A stretch of 64,000 nt of DNA from Bacillota bacterium (GCA_023410535.1 JAEYPR010000031.1:326448-390447), one strand, 5' to 3'. Positions 46,382-56,775 are shown, counted from the first letter of the stretch. Notes: a model not told the origin generated them from the letters alone. A program made the numbers and translations.

Positions 46382-49300
46382 ATGATGAAACAGTTAATCC
46401 TCAAGAAACTTCAGAGCTCGGTCAGTCTCCCGGTCTATGCCCGGGGTGTTCAATATTATGAAAAGGGCCATATTCGCAAGTACCAAGTGATTCCCACCGG
46501 GGAACAAGAGTGGCGGCTCAAAGCGGTTGTGGCCGGAATGGAAGAGTATCCGGTCGACGTTCAGGTGGGAGTGCGCGGTCAAACCGTCTATTTTTCAAAA
46601 GAATGCGGCTGTCCGTATGATTGGGAAGATCTGTGCAAACATGCGGTAGCGGTGATTTATAAATTTTTAACCGAATCGTTGGCGGTGAGTATGGATCAAG
46701 AGACGCCGCGGTTCCGTTCGTTGACCCGCGCCGACGCCCAAACCGTCTACCGTGAATTCGATCTTTTAAAGCGGCTTAGCGGTGAATTAGCCCTGCCGGA
46801 GATCCAATTGACCTACACGATCAAAGGTTTGGCTAAACTGGCAATGGCCAATTTCCGGATTGGTTTTGATTTTCCGGAGGCAACCGATCAAGAACTCCGC
46901 GAACTTTATGATTATGCGGTCGATTCCTATTACGGCTCGCACTCGTCATTGGTCTACCGTCAGACCGAACGGACCATTATCCGCCGGTTAAGCAGCTTCG
47001 ACCGGTTGGCCTTGGAACATCTCCGGACGATTCAAGCCCGGAGCGATTCGGAACGCAAGACAATCTTTATTGCCAAAAGCCCCCAAAATTTGCAGTTCAT
47101 CCAGACCATGCTGGAGAACCGGACGGTACGTTTGGATGAGACGCAAAAAGCCCTTAAATGCGGTGAGCCGGTCAAACCGGTTGGATATGCCTCCGGCGAC
47201 GAGAATCGGCTCAAAATCCGGTTTGATTACGACGGTTTGGCGGAACAGGGGCTATATTGCCAAGACTTGTCCTATCTGTTGGTCGACTCGGTATTTCATC
47301 CGGTGGAACGGGCGGGCATGGAGCGGTTGCCGCTGGAGATTGCGGTTCCGCCGGAGCGCCAGGGAGAGCTGTTATTTGAAATATTGCCGAAACTCCGCCA
47401 AGAGCTGGGATTGAAAGTGGTTCCTAATTTACGGGCGCACACGTTGCGGGTGGTCCAACCTCAGGTGCGACTGCGGCTTGACTATCAAGACAATCAGGTT
47501 TTTTGCGAACCGGAATTGACCATCGGCGCGGAACGTTATCAAGGGCTGGACTGTTTTCAACCGGCCAATCAACCGCAGTATAACCGGACCGCGCCCGAAA
47601 GCAATGAATGGTGGAGCATTGATCAGCAGGCGCTGGAGGCGTTCGGCAATTTCTTCAATGATAATCAGTTCATCGTCTCCAAAGACGGAATCGTCGTCAA
47701 GGATCCGGACGCGATCATCGGTCTGAAACTGGCGGGGCTGAAACAACTTCCTCCGGAATGGCAGGTTGAGGAGAGTGAAGCGTTTCAAGGATTGACCATC
47801 GAACCGATGGTATTGGAGCCGATTGTCGAGTTGAATCTGGATGCGGAGATTGATTGGTTTGAGTTTAAGATCTACTATAATCTTGGCGGCAAAACATACA
47901 GTCATCAAGAGATCATGGCCATGATCCGGCAGAATCAGTCGGGTCAAAAATATCTCCGGATCGACGGCCAGATCTTTATGATTGAAGAATCCGACAAGCT
48001 TGATGTGATCAACCGGGTTTTGAGTTCGGGCGACACCGGAAACGCGCAGCAACGTCAGGAGTTTTTCAACTTCTTTTTCTACCGGCAATTATTGCTCGAA
48101 AACGGGGTCCGGGTTCAAGGCAATCAAGTGTATAACCAGTTGAATGAGGAGCTTTCCCACCACAATCTGGTCGAAGCCGTTCCCTTACCGGCGGAACTGG
48201 TGGGCGAACTACGCAGTTATCAGCGGGACGGTTTTTATTGGTTGCGTTTTTTGCACCATTATAAACTGTCGGGGATCCTTGCCGACGATATGGGGCTGGG
48301 CAAGACCATTCAGGTTTTGACCTTGATCCGAAGCTTGCCCGAAGGGTTGCCCGTTTTAGTGGTCTGTCCCCGCAGCCTCCTTTATAACTGGGCGGCCGAG
48401 ATCGACAAATTTTACCCCGGACTGCCGTATCTGGTCTATCACGGAACGCCGGAGGAACGGGAACGGTTGCGGCCGGCGTTCGCCGCCCAACGGATCATCA
48501 TCACCACGTATGATATTGTGAACCGGGATGAAAAAGCCTTACGGATGCGGGAATTTGAGTATTGCATTTTGGATGAGGCGCAAAGTATCAAGAACCATTT
48601 GACCCAGCGAACCCAGACGGTAAAACGGCTCAAGGCCCGGCACCGCTTAGCGATCACCGGTACCCCGATTGAGAACGGATTGGATGAGTTATGGTCGATC
48701 TTTGACTTTCTGATGCCGGGATATCTTGGGACGAAACAGAAATTTGGGGTTTTCTATGCCAATCCCATTCAAAAAGATGGCGACCCGGAGCGGTTACGGT
48801 TGTTGAAACAGAAAGTGGCCCCGTTTATCCTGCGTCGGCGGAAGGAAGAGGTCTTGGCCGAACTGCCGGAGAAGGTGATTATGCTCCAGAAGGTGCTGAT
48901 GACGCAACTGCAGGAAGATACCTACCGGACCATCCTGGAGCAGGTGCGGCAAGAAGTTATGGACAGTATCCGCGACAAAGGGGTTGAGAAGTCCCAGATC
49001 ACCATCTTGGCCGCCCTCACGAAATTGCGTTTGGTCTGCAATCACCCCCGGCTGGTGTTGCCGGACCTGAATCCGGAGACCGAATCGGGTAAATTGGAAT
49101 CCCTGATGGAACTGGTACAGGAGGCGCGGGATGGCGAACATAAGGTCGTCATCTTCAGCCAGTTCGTCAAGATGCTGAAATTGATTGAGCCGAAGTTTAG
49201 CGAGGCGGGGATCCGTTATGAATACCTCGACGGCTCCACCCGCGACCGGATGGAGCGGATTAACCGCTTCAACGAGGACCAGAGCGTGGCCGCCTTCCTG

Positions 49301-49594
49301 ATTAGCCTGAAAGCCGGCGGAGTCGGGATCAACCTCACCGCCGCCGACATCGTGATCCATGTCGACCCGTGGTGGAATCCGATGACCGAAAATCAAGCGA
49401 CCGACCGGGTGCACCGGATCGGCCAGAAGAATCAGGTGATGGTCTATAAACTGATTGCCTCGGGAACCGTCGAAGAGAAGATGCTCAAACTCCAGGGGCG
49501 CAAACAGTCCATCTTTGATGCGGTGATCGAGAAGAACCAGAGCCCGGTTAGTAGCTTGACCTGGGATGATATCCGGGGATTGTTTGATCTATAA
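46382..49594 (+). CDS. SNF2-family DNA-dependent ATPase with SWIM zinc finger
   Basis: 1070 residues. SWIM finger near residue 78 (CGCPYDWEDLCKHAVAVIY), a bacterial SNF2-associated middle region, and the two RecA-like halves: DDMGLGKTIQVLTLI (about 637), DEAQ box LDEAQSIKNH, ITGTPIENGLDELWSI, then helicase C with SQFVKML, SLKAGGVGINLTAADIVIHVDPWWNP and DRVHRIGQ. Probably a chromatin/nucleoprotein remodeler related to the RapA/HepA group, role in cell unknown. No restriction or defence genes are adjacent, so it looks like a housekeeping SNF2 of the type common in Bacillota. Confidence 0.95.
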   Translation: MMKQLILKKLQSSVSLPVYARGVQYYEKGHIRKYQVIPTGEQEWRLKAVVAGMEEYPVDVQVGVRGQTVYFSKECGCPYDWEDLCKHAVAVIYKFLTESLAVSMDQETPRFRSLTRADAQTVYREFDLLKRLSGELALPEIQLTYTIKGLAKLAMANFRIGFDFPEATDQELRELYDYAVDSYYGSHSSLVYRQTERTIIRRLSSFDRLALEHLRTIQARSDSERKTIFIAKSPQNLQFIQTMLENRTVRLDETQKALKCGEPVKPVGYASGDENRLKIRFDYDGLAEQGLYCQDLSYLLVDSVFHPVERAGMERLPLEIAVPPERQGELLFEILPKLRQELGLKVVPNLRAHTLRVVQPQVRLRLDYQDNQVFCEPELTIGAERYQGLDCFQPANQPQYNRTAPESNEWWSIDQQALEAFGNFFNDNQFIVSKDGIVVKDPDAIIGLKLAGLKQLPPEWQVEESEAFQGLTIEPMVLEPIVELNLDAEIDWFEFKIYYNLGGKTYSHQEIMAMIRQNQSGQKYLRIDGQIFMIEESDKLDVINRVLSSGDTGNAQQRQEFFNFFFYRQLLLENGVRVQGNQVYNQLNEELSHHNLVEAVPLPAELVGELRSYQRDGFYWLRFLHHYKLSGILADDMGLGKTIQVLTLIRSLPEGLPVLVVCPRSLLYNWAAEIDKFYPGLPYLVYHGTPEERERLRPAFAAQRIIITTYDIVNRDEKALRMREFEYCILDEAQSIKNHLTQRTQTVKRLKARHRLAITGTPIENGLDELWSIFDFLMPGYLGTKQKFGVFYANPIQKDGDPERLRLLKQKVAPFILRRRKEEVLAELPEKVIMLQKVLMTQLQEDTYRTILEQVRQEVMDSIRDKGVEKSQITILAALTKLRLVCNHPRLVLPDLNPETESGKLESLMELVQEARDGEHKVVIFSQFVKMLKLIEPKFSEAGIRYEYLDGSTRDRMERINRFNEDQSVAAFLISLKAGGVGINLTAADIVIHVDPWWNPMTENQATDRVHRIGQKNQVMVYKLIASGTVEEKMLKLQGRKQSIFDAVIEKNQSPVSSLTWDDIRGLFDL

Positions 49595-49625
49595 TTTCTT
49601 GTTCTCAGGATAATATATAGCCGGA

Positions 49626-49676
49626 ACGCTTTGGAGCAGCCAATGAAAGCTCCGAAACGATCTGGTTTTTTATTAT
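49626..49676 (+). terminator. Terminator-like hairpin after the SNF2 gene
   Basis: CTTTGGAGC pairs imperfectly with GCTCCGAAA, with a T-run (TTTTTT) about 10 bases after the stem. Confidence 0.55.
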
Positions 49677-49756
49677 GGCGACCGCCGGCAGGGAAAGACG
49701 GTTTTGAAGCGAAATGAACAACAAACAAATATTGGGAAGGAACCTCCGCTAATTCG

Positions 49757-50560
49757 ATGATCGGTGACGCCTTGCGATTTTGGACAAAACAGTTGGTTAC
49801 GTTTACGCTTCAACAAGCGTTATGTTGCATCTTTCCAGGGTTTATCTTTGTGACGTTAGCCCTGTCGAAACTGGTCCGGCTACCCTGGCTCCCCCGGTAC
49901 GACCTGATTTTGATTGCCTGTTTGATAATGCAATACGCGATGGTCCGAGGCCGCTTGGAGACCAAAGACGAGTTGAAAGTGATCACGGTCTTTCATGGGA
50001 TCGGTTTGGGATTGGAACTCTTCAAAGTCCAAATGGGTTCCTGGTCATACCCGGAGCCGGCCTGGGCTAAAATCGGTGGGGTTCCGTTGTACAGCGGATT
50101 CATGTATGCCAGTGTCGCCAGTTATATCTGTCAGGCCTGGCGGCGGTTTGATCTCCGTCTCCTCAATTGGCCGTCGGCGCGACTTACGGTCCTCTTATGT
50201 GTAGCAGTCTATGCGAATTTCTTTTTACATCACTTTCTGCCGGATCTGCGTTGGCTGCTAATGCTGGCGTTAATCCCCATTTTTTACCGGACCAAAGTCT
50301 GTTTTACGATCAATCGTTATCCATACCGGATGCCGGTTGTCCTCTCCTATTTGCTGATCGGCTTTTTTATCTGGATCGCCGAGAATATCTCCACCTTCTT
50401 CGGGGCTTGGCAGTATCCCAATCAGACGACGGTCTGGCATCCGGTGCACTTGGGCAAGATCAGCTCCTGGTTTTTGTTGGTGATCATCAGTTTCATCATT
50501 GTGGCGCATTTGAAACGGATCAAAGAGCAACGAAATAACGAACCGAAAGTTGCGGCTTAA
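49757..50560 (+). CDS. DUF817-family membrane protein
   Basis: 267 residues with about eight hydrophobic segments. The conserved core FKVQMGSWSYPEPAWAK, IGGVPLYSGFMYASVASYI matches DUF817 (Bacillus YoaT type) as I know it. Further parts: FFLHHFLPDLRWLL, IAENISTFFGAWQYPNQ. Function unknown; a membrane enzyme or transporter is possible. The ribosome site is weak (AAGGA about 15 bases before the ATG), so the start could be slightly different. The WG-repeat gene follows in the same direction 37 bp later. Confidence 0.88.
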   Translation: MIGDALRFWTKQLVTFTLQQALCCIFPGFIFVTLALSKLVRLPWLPRYDLILIACLIMQYAMVRGRLETKDELKVITVFHGIGLGLELFKVQMGSWSYPEPAWAKIGGVPLYSGFMYASVASYICQAWRRFDLRLLNWPSARLTVLLCVAVYANFFLHHFLPDLRWLLMLALIPIFYRTKVCFTINRYPYRMPVVLSYLLIGFFIWIAENISTFFGAWQYPNQTTVWHPVHLGKISSWFLLVIISFIIVAHLKRIKEQRNNEPKVAA

Positions 50561-50597
50561 GTATGGAAGGTAATATTAAATGAGCGGAGGAATCGCG

Positions 50598-52073
50598 ATG
50601 GGGAAAAAGTGGTTGTTTTTAGGAGTGTTAATGATTTTCAGTTTTTGTTGCGCTTCATATGGTTTGGGTGCGGAAACGCCTTCCGTAAAAGAACCGCCGT
50701 TGTTTGTCATCTCCCAGTACAACCTCTGGGGATATATCGACATCACCGGCAAGGTGGTCATTAAGCCGCAATTTCAACGAGCCCTGGATTTTAACGAGGG
50801 ACTTGCCTTGGTGAAAGATTATGACGAAAAAACAGCCTCTTTCAAATGGGGTTTCATTGATCAAACCGGGAAAGCGGTCATTGCGCCACAGTTTGTTGAC
50901 GCCTATTCATTCTCCAATGGACTTGCTGCAGTCAATGTGGGCGGCGAAGAGACGGAAAACGAGGTAGTTAAAGGTGGTAAGTGGGGTTTTATTGATCGAA
51001 CCGGGAAATTTGTGGTCGAACCCCTTTATGACAAGGTGGAACAATTTGATCAGGGTGTCGCCAAAGTATGTTCCGGAACCCAATTGGGTCAATACGGCAA
51101 CCGGGTTGGCGGCAGATGGGGTTTGATCGACCGGAAAGGAAAAGTAATTGCCCCTCTGGTTTATGATGAGATTGGAAGCTATACCGATGGGTTGGCGGCG
51201 GTTGCGGTCGGCGGCAAGCCCAATGATTCCGGGGATATCCTTGGCGGTAAGTGGGGTGCAATCGATATTAGTGGAAAGATCGTCATCAAACCGCGATACT
51301 CCTATTTGCAGGTTTGTGGCGCGGGCATGGCCCTAATCTGCGTGGGAGGCGACCCGCCGGAAACATTTTCATGGTCCATTGAAAATGGCAAATGGGGCTT
51401 GATCAATAAAGACGGAGTGGTCGTGATCGAACCGCTTTATGATGAGCTATCGTATGACAGTTCCGACCGGTTACACCCGTTCCGGGTGAAGGATCGTTGG
51501 GGCTATCTCGCTCGCGACGGCAAGGTGATCATTAAGCCAATCTATGCCAAAGCTTTCCCATTTTCGGAAGGGTTGGCTGCGGTCAATTTGGGCGGAAAGG
51601 AAGTTGACGGTAAATTCTCCCCCGGCAAATGGGGTTTTATCGATTTGCAAGGACAGCTGGTGATTGAACCCCGATTTGATGATTTCTATCCTTTTTCCGA
51701 GGGCCTGGCTGCCGTCAATATTGGAGCGAAACCTAATGATTCCGGATACATGGCCGGTGGCAAATGGGGTTTCATCAACTCTAAAGGCCAGATGGTGATT
51801 AAACCGGTCTATAGTGGTTTTGGGTATACCAGCAATGGGTTCAAAAACGGGCTCATCGCAGTCAATTTAGGTGGAGATAGCAGCGAATTGGGTTTTGTGA
51901 CTGGAGGGAAATACGGTTTCCTCAAAGCCAACGGGCAAATGTTGGTGGAACCGATCTATGATTATTGCGGCAATTTCCAAAATGGGCTGGCCGAGATTTA
52001 TATCGGTAAAAAAATGGAGAAGAAAGGGTATGTTAATTTAGCCGGCAAAGTGGTCTGGGAACCAACACAGTAA
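50598..52073 (+). CDS. Secreted WG-repeat protein
   Basis: I start at ATG 50598 (MGKKWLFLGVLMIFSFCCASYG), with GGAGGA 7 bases upstream; an earlier ATG at 50580 overlaps that site. After the signal peptide about eleven WG repeats cover the mature protein, each of the form (K/R)WGFID..GK.VI.P.(Y/F), many followed by GLAAVNLGG-type sequence. WG repeats form a beta-propeller-like, probably ligand- or wall-binding surface. No enzymatic motif. Repeat copies differ at many positions, so the protein is not a recent amplification. Confidence 0.9.
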   Translation: MGKKWLFLGVLMIFSFCCASYGLGAETPSVKEPPLFVISQYNLWGYIDITGKVVIKPQFQRALDFNEGLALVKDYDEKTASFKWGFIDQTGKAVIAPQFVDAYSFSNGLAAVNVGGEETENEVVKGGKWGFIDRTGKFVVEPLYDKVEQFDQGVAKVCSGTQLGQYGNRVGGRWGLIDRKGKVIAPLVYDEIGSYTDGLAAVAVGGKPNDSGDILGGKWGAIDISGKIVIKPRYSYLQVCGAGMALICVGGDPPETFSWSIENGKWGLINKDGVVVIEPLYDELSYDSSDRLHPFRVKDRWGYLARDGKVIIKPIYAKAFPFSEGLAAVNLGGKEVDGKFSPGKWGFIDLQGQLVIEPRFDDFYPFSEGLAAVNIGAKPNDSGYMAGGKWGFINSKGQMVIKPVYSGFGYTSNGFKNGLIAVNLGGDSSELGFVTGGKYGFLKANGQMLVEPIYDYCGNFQNGLAEIYIGKKMEKKGYVNLAGKVVWEPTQ

Positions 52074-52112
52074 AAGTGAAAATAAGATAAATAACGGCTC
52101 CGTGAGTCGTTC

Positions 52113-52147
52113 AATAAGATCTTTTTCTGAATAGATGATCTTATTTT
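52113..52147 (+). terminator. Terminator after the WG-repeat gene
   Basis: AATAAGATC (52113-52121) pairs with GATCTTATT (52137-52145), followed by TTG. It lies between convergent genes. Confidence 0.7.
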
Positions 52148-52202
52148 GTGAATAAATGAAACGGTTGATCGGATCCGGGAAAGGATCGTGGGATGGTGGG
52201 GA

Positions 52203-53048
52203 TTAGCTTTCAATCTCGGTAAACGGCATCGCTTGGGCGTAACAGATCGCCGCTCCGGCGGCAGTGGCATATTCGGCGCTGGGCGGAGTGATGAAATTGA
52301 CATCAAACAACTCGCCCAAACGGACGAAAATCTCATGGGATTGCGGGACATTAGTCAGATTCCCGGTGAGAATAACATCCCGGGTATGATCGATCCGGGT
52401 GGCGAAGATAGCGATCATTCCAATGGTCTGAAAGACCAGATTGATGATGCCCAAAGCGACATCGGCTTTGGTCGCCAAGTCGCTGATTTTGCCAAAGTTG
52501 GAGGCGGTGCTGTCCGGCGGCAATCCGATTACTTCGTCATGACTGATATCGCCAATGGTCAAGTCGATCTGGGTCAGGTTGCCTTCCAGCGCGGTTTCCA
52601 CCAGATTATCAAAATCGCGGACATTTAACATCCGGTTGGACAACCCAAGCAGAGTGCCGCCGCCAACGCCGGTGCCACCCAAATGACGGACGCCGGAATG
52701 ATCGGCTTTGACTAAGGCGGTGCCGGTCCCCATACTGACGATAATGGCATTGGAGAGACCGCTTAAAAAGAGACCGCCCCGGCCGATTGCGCGGAATTCG
52801 TCAACCTTGCCGGTGGGGATGCCATACAGCTTCGAAACAATATGGGATGAACCGACACCGGTCACCATGATCCGCTCGACGTCTTCAAGGCGTAAACCGT
52901 TGGCGTCAAGGAATTTCCCGAAAGCGCCATAGACCGAGGCGATGGGATCGGTCGCTTTAACCAGCAACGGACTGAAGAGTTCCCCTTGATTAAAGCCGAT
53001 AATCTTGGTGGTGCTGCCGCCGATGTCGATTCCGATAATTTTACCCAA
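52203..53048 (-). CDS. coaW: Type II pantothenate kinase
   Basis: It phosphorylates pantothenate in the first step of CoA synthesis. 281 residues. The ASKHA phosphate-binding GIDIGGSTTKIIGF is at the N-terminus. Further parts: VTGVGSSHIVSKLYG, ISMGTGTALV-type VSMGTGTALVK, HLGGTGVGGGTLLGLS, and the C-terminal ILTGNLTNVPQ. The start is TTG 53048-53046, with GGGGGAAG about 8 bases upstream and no ATG nearby. Type II kinases occur in some Bacillota in place of, or next to, type III CoaX. A single-gene unit. Confidence 0.94.
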   Translation of the reverse strand: MGKIIGIDIGGSTTKIIGFNQGELFSPLLVKATDPIASVYGAFGKFLDANGLRLEDVERIMVTGVGSSHIVSKLYGIPTGKVDEFRAIGRGGLFLSGLSNAIIVSMGTGTALVKADHSGVRHLGGTGVGGGTLLGLSNRMLNVRDFDNLVETALEGNLTQIDLTIGDISHDEVIGLPPDSTASNFGKISDLATKADVALGIINLVFQTIGMIAIFATRIDHTRDVILTGNLTNVPQSHEIFVRLGELFDVNFITPPSAEYATAAGAAICYAQAMPFTEIES

Positions 53049-53163
53049 AAGACTTCCCCCTAAATATATCGCTCGATTTGTCTTATTTTAGCGACATATT
53101 TTCTTTAATTCATACGTTGCAATAAAGATTGCAATTTACCGTTTCCATTCCGTAAAAAGCAGT

Positions 53164-54819
53164 TTACCCGCCGATCAACATCTTATAGATTGCAATCCCG
53201 ACCCCGGTGATTCCCTCGCCGCCCAATAAACCGGAGGCGGCAATGTTCCCGGTATCGACAGCGTTCGGCTTGATCCGGTCAACAATCCAGCGGGCCAACC
53301 CGCCGAGGAAAACAATGGAACTGATCTCAAACGGCAGGTACATTCCGATTCCTAAGGTCATGGCGGGAACTTTGACAATGTAGAGTAAAATTCCGATTCC
53401 AACGGCAATCCCAAGGACCGTTGGATTGCCAATGCCGCCCACCATTTGGGTGACGGCGAAAGCCTGCGCGGCAGGAAGTCCTTTGGCCGCACCGAAACCG
53501 CCGTATTGGTGGACCAATGCGAACAACGCGAAGGTTGCGATGACGGTACCGGCCAATCCTCCAATCACTTGGGAGACCAATTGCGCCATCGGATTGGTAC
53601 CAAGGGTATGTCCGGCTTTATAATCATTCATTAAATCGCCCGAATAACCGCAGGCGACCGCGACGCCGGCCGCAATCAGAAACGCGCTGACGGTATCGAC
53701 CGGAACCAACCAGCGAATGGCCAGTAAGATGATGATCCCGAAGATCTCCATCGGATTGATCCCGGTTTGGCCGGTGATGGTCGACGCCATGGTCGAGGCG
53801 GCCAGCACTCCTAATAATAACAGGACCGAAAGCAGCGGGCTCAAGCCGGCGGCAACCGTCAGAATAAACGATAGGCATAGGGTGAGAATCGACCAAGTCC
53901 ATCTTGGTTGGGAAAATTCAGGACCGGATTGCCGGGTTCCGGATTGGGAAGTCCGCGCCGCCCGGGCTTGACGAATAGAGCTAACGAGATACATCAGCAG
54001 GATTCCAATTCCGGTGCCAATCATTAAACCGATTCCGGCAGTGTTTTTAAACTCAACCGCCGCTTGGGCTGAAGGGAAGAAGCGCAGCGCCGTCCCGAGC
54101 GGAACGATTAAACCAAAAGAGAGCAACGCCCCTAAGAACCAGACTCCGGTATAAAGCGTTCCGATCATATAGCCGATTCCGGCCGCCATCGGGGAAACCC
54201 AGATTCCAATGTAAAAGTTTCGGGCGTAAAGCCATTTCGATACCAAAGCGCCGGGGATCCAACCGAAGTTGTCCCGCAGCAAGGTGAAAACGGCCGAAAA
54301 ACCCATGGTGCCGAAGAGCATTTTAGAGCGTTTACCGCCGGCGTCGCCCACTTGTAAGGTGGCGGCGGCGGCTTCGCCAATCGGATAAGGCAACGCTTCC
54401 TGCTCGACAAAACGTTGGCGCAGCACCCAAGTGAGTAACGAGCCAAGCAGGGTTCCGGCGAGAGCGATGGCCAAGACCATCCAAAAACGCCCCGGTGTTA
54501 ATACGGTATCCTTCCAGACGCCGGTGATCCACAAACCGGGCAATGTAAATGCCAAACCTCCGGCGACCATTGCTCCGGCCGACATGGCGCTTTGGGTGAT
54601 ATTGATCTCGTTGAGCGTTGTTTTGCCAAAAAGTTTTAAGAGCGCCATGGATAAAACGGCCACAAACATCGTGGGCCAGGGCAACGCGCTCATCCGTAAG
54701 GCAATATACATGGAACTGGCGGTGATAATGCAAGAACCTAATGTACCTAAAATGATGCTACGCAGCGATAATTGGTCAATTCCGGCAAATTTACGTTCGT
54801 TTTTGATCGGATCGGACAT
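53164..54819 (-). CDS. OPT-family oligopeptide/metal-chelate transporter
   Basis: 551 residues with 14-16 membrane helices. Typical OPT features: the N-terminal SSMYIALRMSALPWPT, EINITQSAMSAGAMVAGGL, PYPIGEAAAATLQVGDAGG, and the C-terminal TLGIGMYLPFEISSIVFLGGLARWI. It probably takes up small peptides or iron/metal chelates with protons. No accessory genes. AGGCAGG precedes the ATG. Within the family it is of the shorter bacterial type. Substrate unknown. Confidence 0.93.
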   Translation of the reverse strand: MSDPIKNERKFAGIDQLSLRSIILGTLGSCIITASSMYIALRMSALPWPTMFVAVLSMALLKLFGKTTLNEINITQSAMSAGAMVAGGLAFTLPGLWITGVWKDTVLTPGRFWMVLAIALAGTLLGSLLTWVLRQRFVEQEALPYPIGEAAAATLQVGDAGGKRSKMLFGTMGFSAVFTLLRDNFGWIPGALVSKWLYARNFYIGIWVSPMAAGIGYMIGTLYTGVWFLGALLSFGLIVPLGTALRFFPSAQAAVEFKNTAGIGLMIGTGIGILLMYLVSSIRQARAARTSQSGTRQSGPEFSQPRWTWSILTLCLSFILTVAAGLSPLLSVLLLLGVLAASTMASTITGQTGINPMEIFGIIILLAIRWLVPVDTVSAFLIAAGVAVACGYSGDLMNDYKAGHTLGTNPMAQLVSQVIGGLAGTVIATFALFALVHQYGGFGAAKGLPAAQAFAVTQMVGGIGNPTVLGIAVGIGILLYIVKVPAMTLGIGMYLPFEISSIVFLGGLARWIVDRIKPNAVDTGNIAASGLLGGEGITGVGIAIYKMLIGG

Positions 54820-55089
54820 CTTGATCGCCTGCCTTTCATTGGATATATTATAATTTATGTAGTCGTTCGCGCCAGCGAAGGGGGAAGTTATCTACATCGT
54901 ACTTGATATTGATAATAACATACCACAGAATGTTTCGTCTGCGCAAACTAACCAAGGAATTTTTTAACCATTGATAACATTTTTGAGCTTCAACGGCAGG
55001 GAAGCGGTGCTTTGCACTAGGTCGGTTGTGCCGATAAAGTGAACGCGGGTGGGGACACTAGTCATAATGTCGTTGGGAAAGGATGAACA

Positions 55090-56013
55090 ATGACCGCAGT
55101 AAACTTGGAATTGATCGGTCTTTCGAAACAGTTTGGCCGGAAGACGGTCGTTGATCAATTAAGCTTTAACGTTCGGGCCGGAGAAGTTTTTGGACTACTC
55201 GGCCCCAATGGGGCGGGGAAAACCACCGCGATCCGAATGATGGTGGGATTAATCCGACCAACGGCCGGGGAAGTCCTGATTCACGGCCACAGTATCCGGC
55301 GGGACTTTACCGCGGCCATCCGCCAGGTAGGGGCGATTGTCGAAACGCCGGAGTTCTACCGGTTTTTAACAGGGTATCAAAACATGAACCATTTTTTGCA
55401 TCTCACACCCAAGGTGACGCCGGACCGCTTGGAAGAGATCATTGCTTTTTTGGGAATGGCCGATTACATTCATGACCGGGTGGATACATATTCACTGGGT
55501 ATGCGGCAGCGGTTGGGAGTAGCTCAAGCGCTGTTGCACCATCCGTCGGTATTGATTTTGGATGAGCCGACCAACGGTCTTGATCCGGCCGGAATCAAAG
55601 AACTTCGTGAGCACCTCCGGGTCTTGGCCGAGCGCGAGCGGGTGGCGGTGGTCGTCTCCAGCCACCTGCTGGCGGAGATGGAATTGCTTTGCGACCGGGT
55701 CGCAATTATCAAGCAAGGACGGCTCTTAGCGGTACGCGATCTGAAAACGCCAACCAAAGCCTGGTTCCGGTTTGAATCCGATCCCAACGCTCAAGCATTG
55801 GAAGTGATCCGGGAGAATTTTCCGGAGCTGCCGGTCGTCGCGGTGAAGGAGGGAGTGGCCGTTGCCGTTGATCGGAACATGGCGGCCCAAGTTAATGCCT
55901 GTTTGGTCCGGCATGCCATCCCGGTTTACGGGATCCAATCCCAAACCCAATCATTGGAGGATTTGTTTATGGAGGTGACCGGGTCTGAAAATAACGGGAT
56001 TGATCTTCAGTGA
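55090..56013 (+). CDS. ABC-2 exporter ATP-binding protein
   Basis: 307 residues. Walker A GPNGAGKTTAIRMM, Q-loop ETPEFYRFLTG, signature YSLGMRQRLGVAQALL, Walker B VLILDEPTNGLDPAGIKELR, switch VVVSSHLLAEMELLC, then a C-terminal extension of about 90 residues. It resembles the bacitracin/lantibiotic-immunity and YthP-type ABC-2 ATPases. The permease gene overlaps its end by 14 bp. GGGAAAGGA is just before the ATG. Upstream, 270 bp hold no gene. Confidence 0.94.
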   Translation: MTAVNLELIGLSKQFGRKTVVDQLSFNVRAGEVFGLLGPNGAGKTTAIRMMVGLIRPTAGEVLIHGHSIRRDFTAAIRQVGAIVETPEFYRFLTGYQNMNHFLHLTPKVTPDRLEEIIAFLGMADYIHDRVDTYSLGMRQRLGVAQALLHHPSVLILDEPTNGLDPAGIKELREHLRVLAERERVAVVVSSHLLAEMELLCDRVAIIKQGRLLAVRDLKTPTKAWFRFESDPNAQALEVIRENFPELPVVAVKEGVAVAVDRNMAAQVNACLVRHAIPVYGIQSQTQSLEDLFMEVTGSENNGIDLQ

Positions 56014-56770
56014 ACAAATGAAGCTCTGGTTACGCCGTAATACGCAACTGATGGCCGGCGGACTGGTCTTGCTCAATCTGGTTTTGATCACGCAGGAACG
56101 GTTAGCTTCCCCGGTGCGGGAGAGTTTCTGGAGCGCGGTCGGCGGCCAATCATGGTTAGTCTTTTTGGTTAAGATCTTTACCATTATTGTGGCGGGAGGA
56201 GTCATCGCTAACGAATATAACTGGGGAACATTGAAACTATTATTGATCCGGCCGGTAACCCGTTCCCAGGTTTTATTGGCCAAATATCTAACGGTGATTC
56301 TGTTTGCGTTATGGCTGTTAATTTTACTCGCGGGCACCTCCCTGCTTTGGAACGGACTGTTTTATCTGACGGGGCGGGGTGGCGGCGCTGGCGCAACCCC
56401 GTTGGTAGCGGAGTTGCAATGGTCGGCCGGAGAGGTTTTTCGTTTATACGTATTGCTCGGCATGGAAACGTTGATCTATGCCAGCATCGCTTTTTGCTGC
56501 TCGGTGGTGGTGCGGAGCAACGCCTTTGCGATCGGGTTGACCTTTTTCCTGATGTTGTTCGGGCCCGAGTTTAGTCGTTTATTTTTGGGGAAAACCTGGG
56601 GTAAGTGGTTGTTGTTCAATCATAGCAGTTTGGCCCAATTCGCCAAAACCGTTCCGGGAGCCGGGGGCGCAAACGGGTTGACGGTTTCATTGTTGGTGGT
56701 CCTAGCGTATCTTGGGGTGTTTTACCTGGTTGATTGGTGGCTATTTACCAAACGGGATGTGTTGCATTAA
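56000..56770 (+). CDS. ABC-2 family permease
   Basis: 256 residues with six membrane helices (for example FLVKIFTIIVAGGVIANEYNWGTLKLLLIRPV, which includes the ABC-2 ETGTLK-like GTLKLLL motif at about 73-81). It is the membrane partner of the preceding ATPase, and its frame overlaps it (TTG 56000, ATPase stop at 56013). The true start could also be ATG 56018; neither has a good ribosome site, as expected for coupled translation. Cargo unknown. A bidirectional terminator follows. Confidence 0.9.
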   Translation: MIFSEQMKLWLRRNTQLMAGGLVLLNLVLITQERLASPVRESFWSAVGGQSWLVFLVKIFTIIVAGGVIANEYNWGTLKLLLIRPVTRSQVLLAKYLTVILFALWLLILLAGTSLLWNGLFYLTGRGGGAGATPLVAELQWSAGEVFRLYVLLGMETLIYASIAFCCSVVVRSNAFAIGLTFFLMLFGPEFSRLFLGKTWGKWLLFNHSSLAQFAKTVPGAGGANGLTVSLLVVLAYLGVFYLVDWWLFTKRDVLH

Positions 56771-56775
56771 ACAAA

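Noticed and set aside
52147..52155. Single DnaA-box match TGTGAATAA near the WG-repeat gene terminator
   Set aside because: About two isolated matches are expected by chance in 64 kb, and it has no neighbouring boxes or 42-bp unit.
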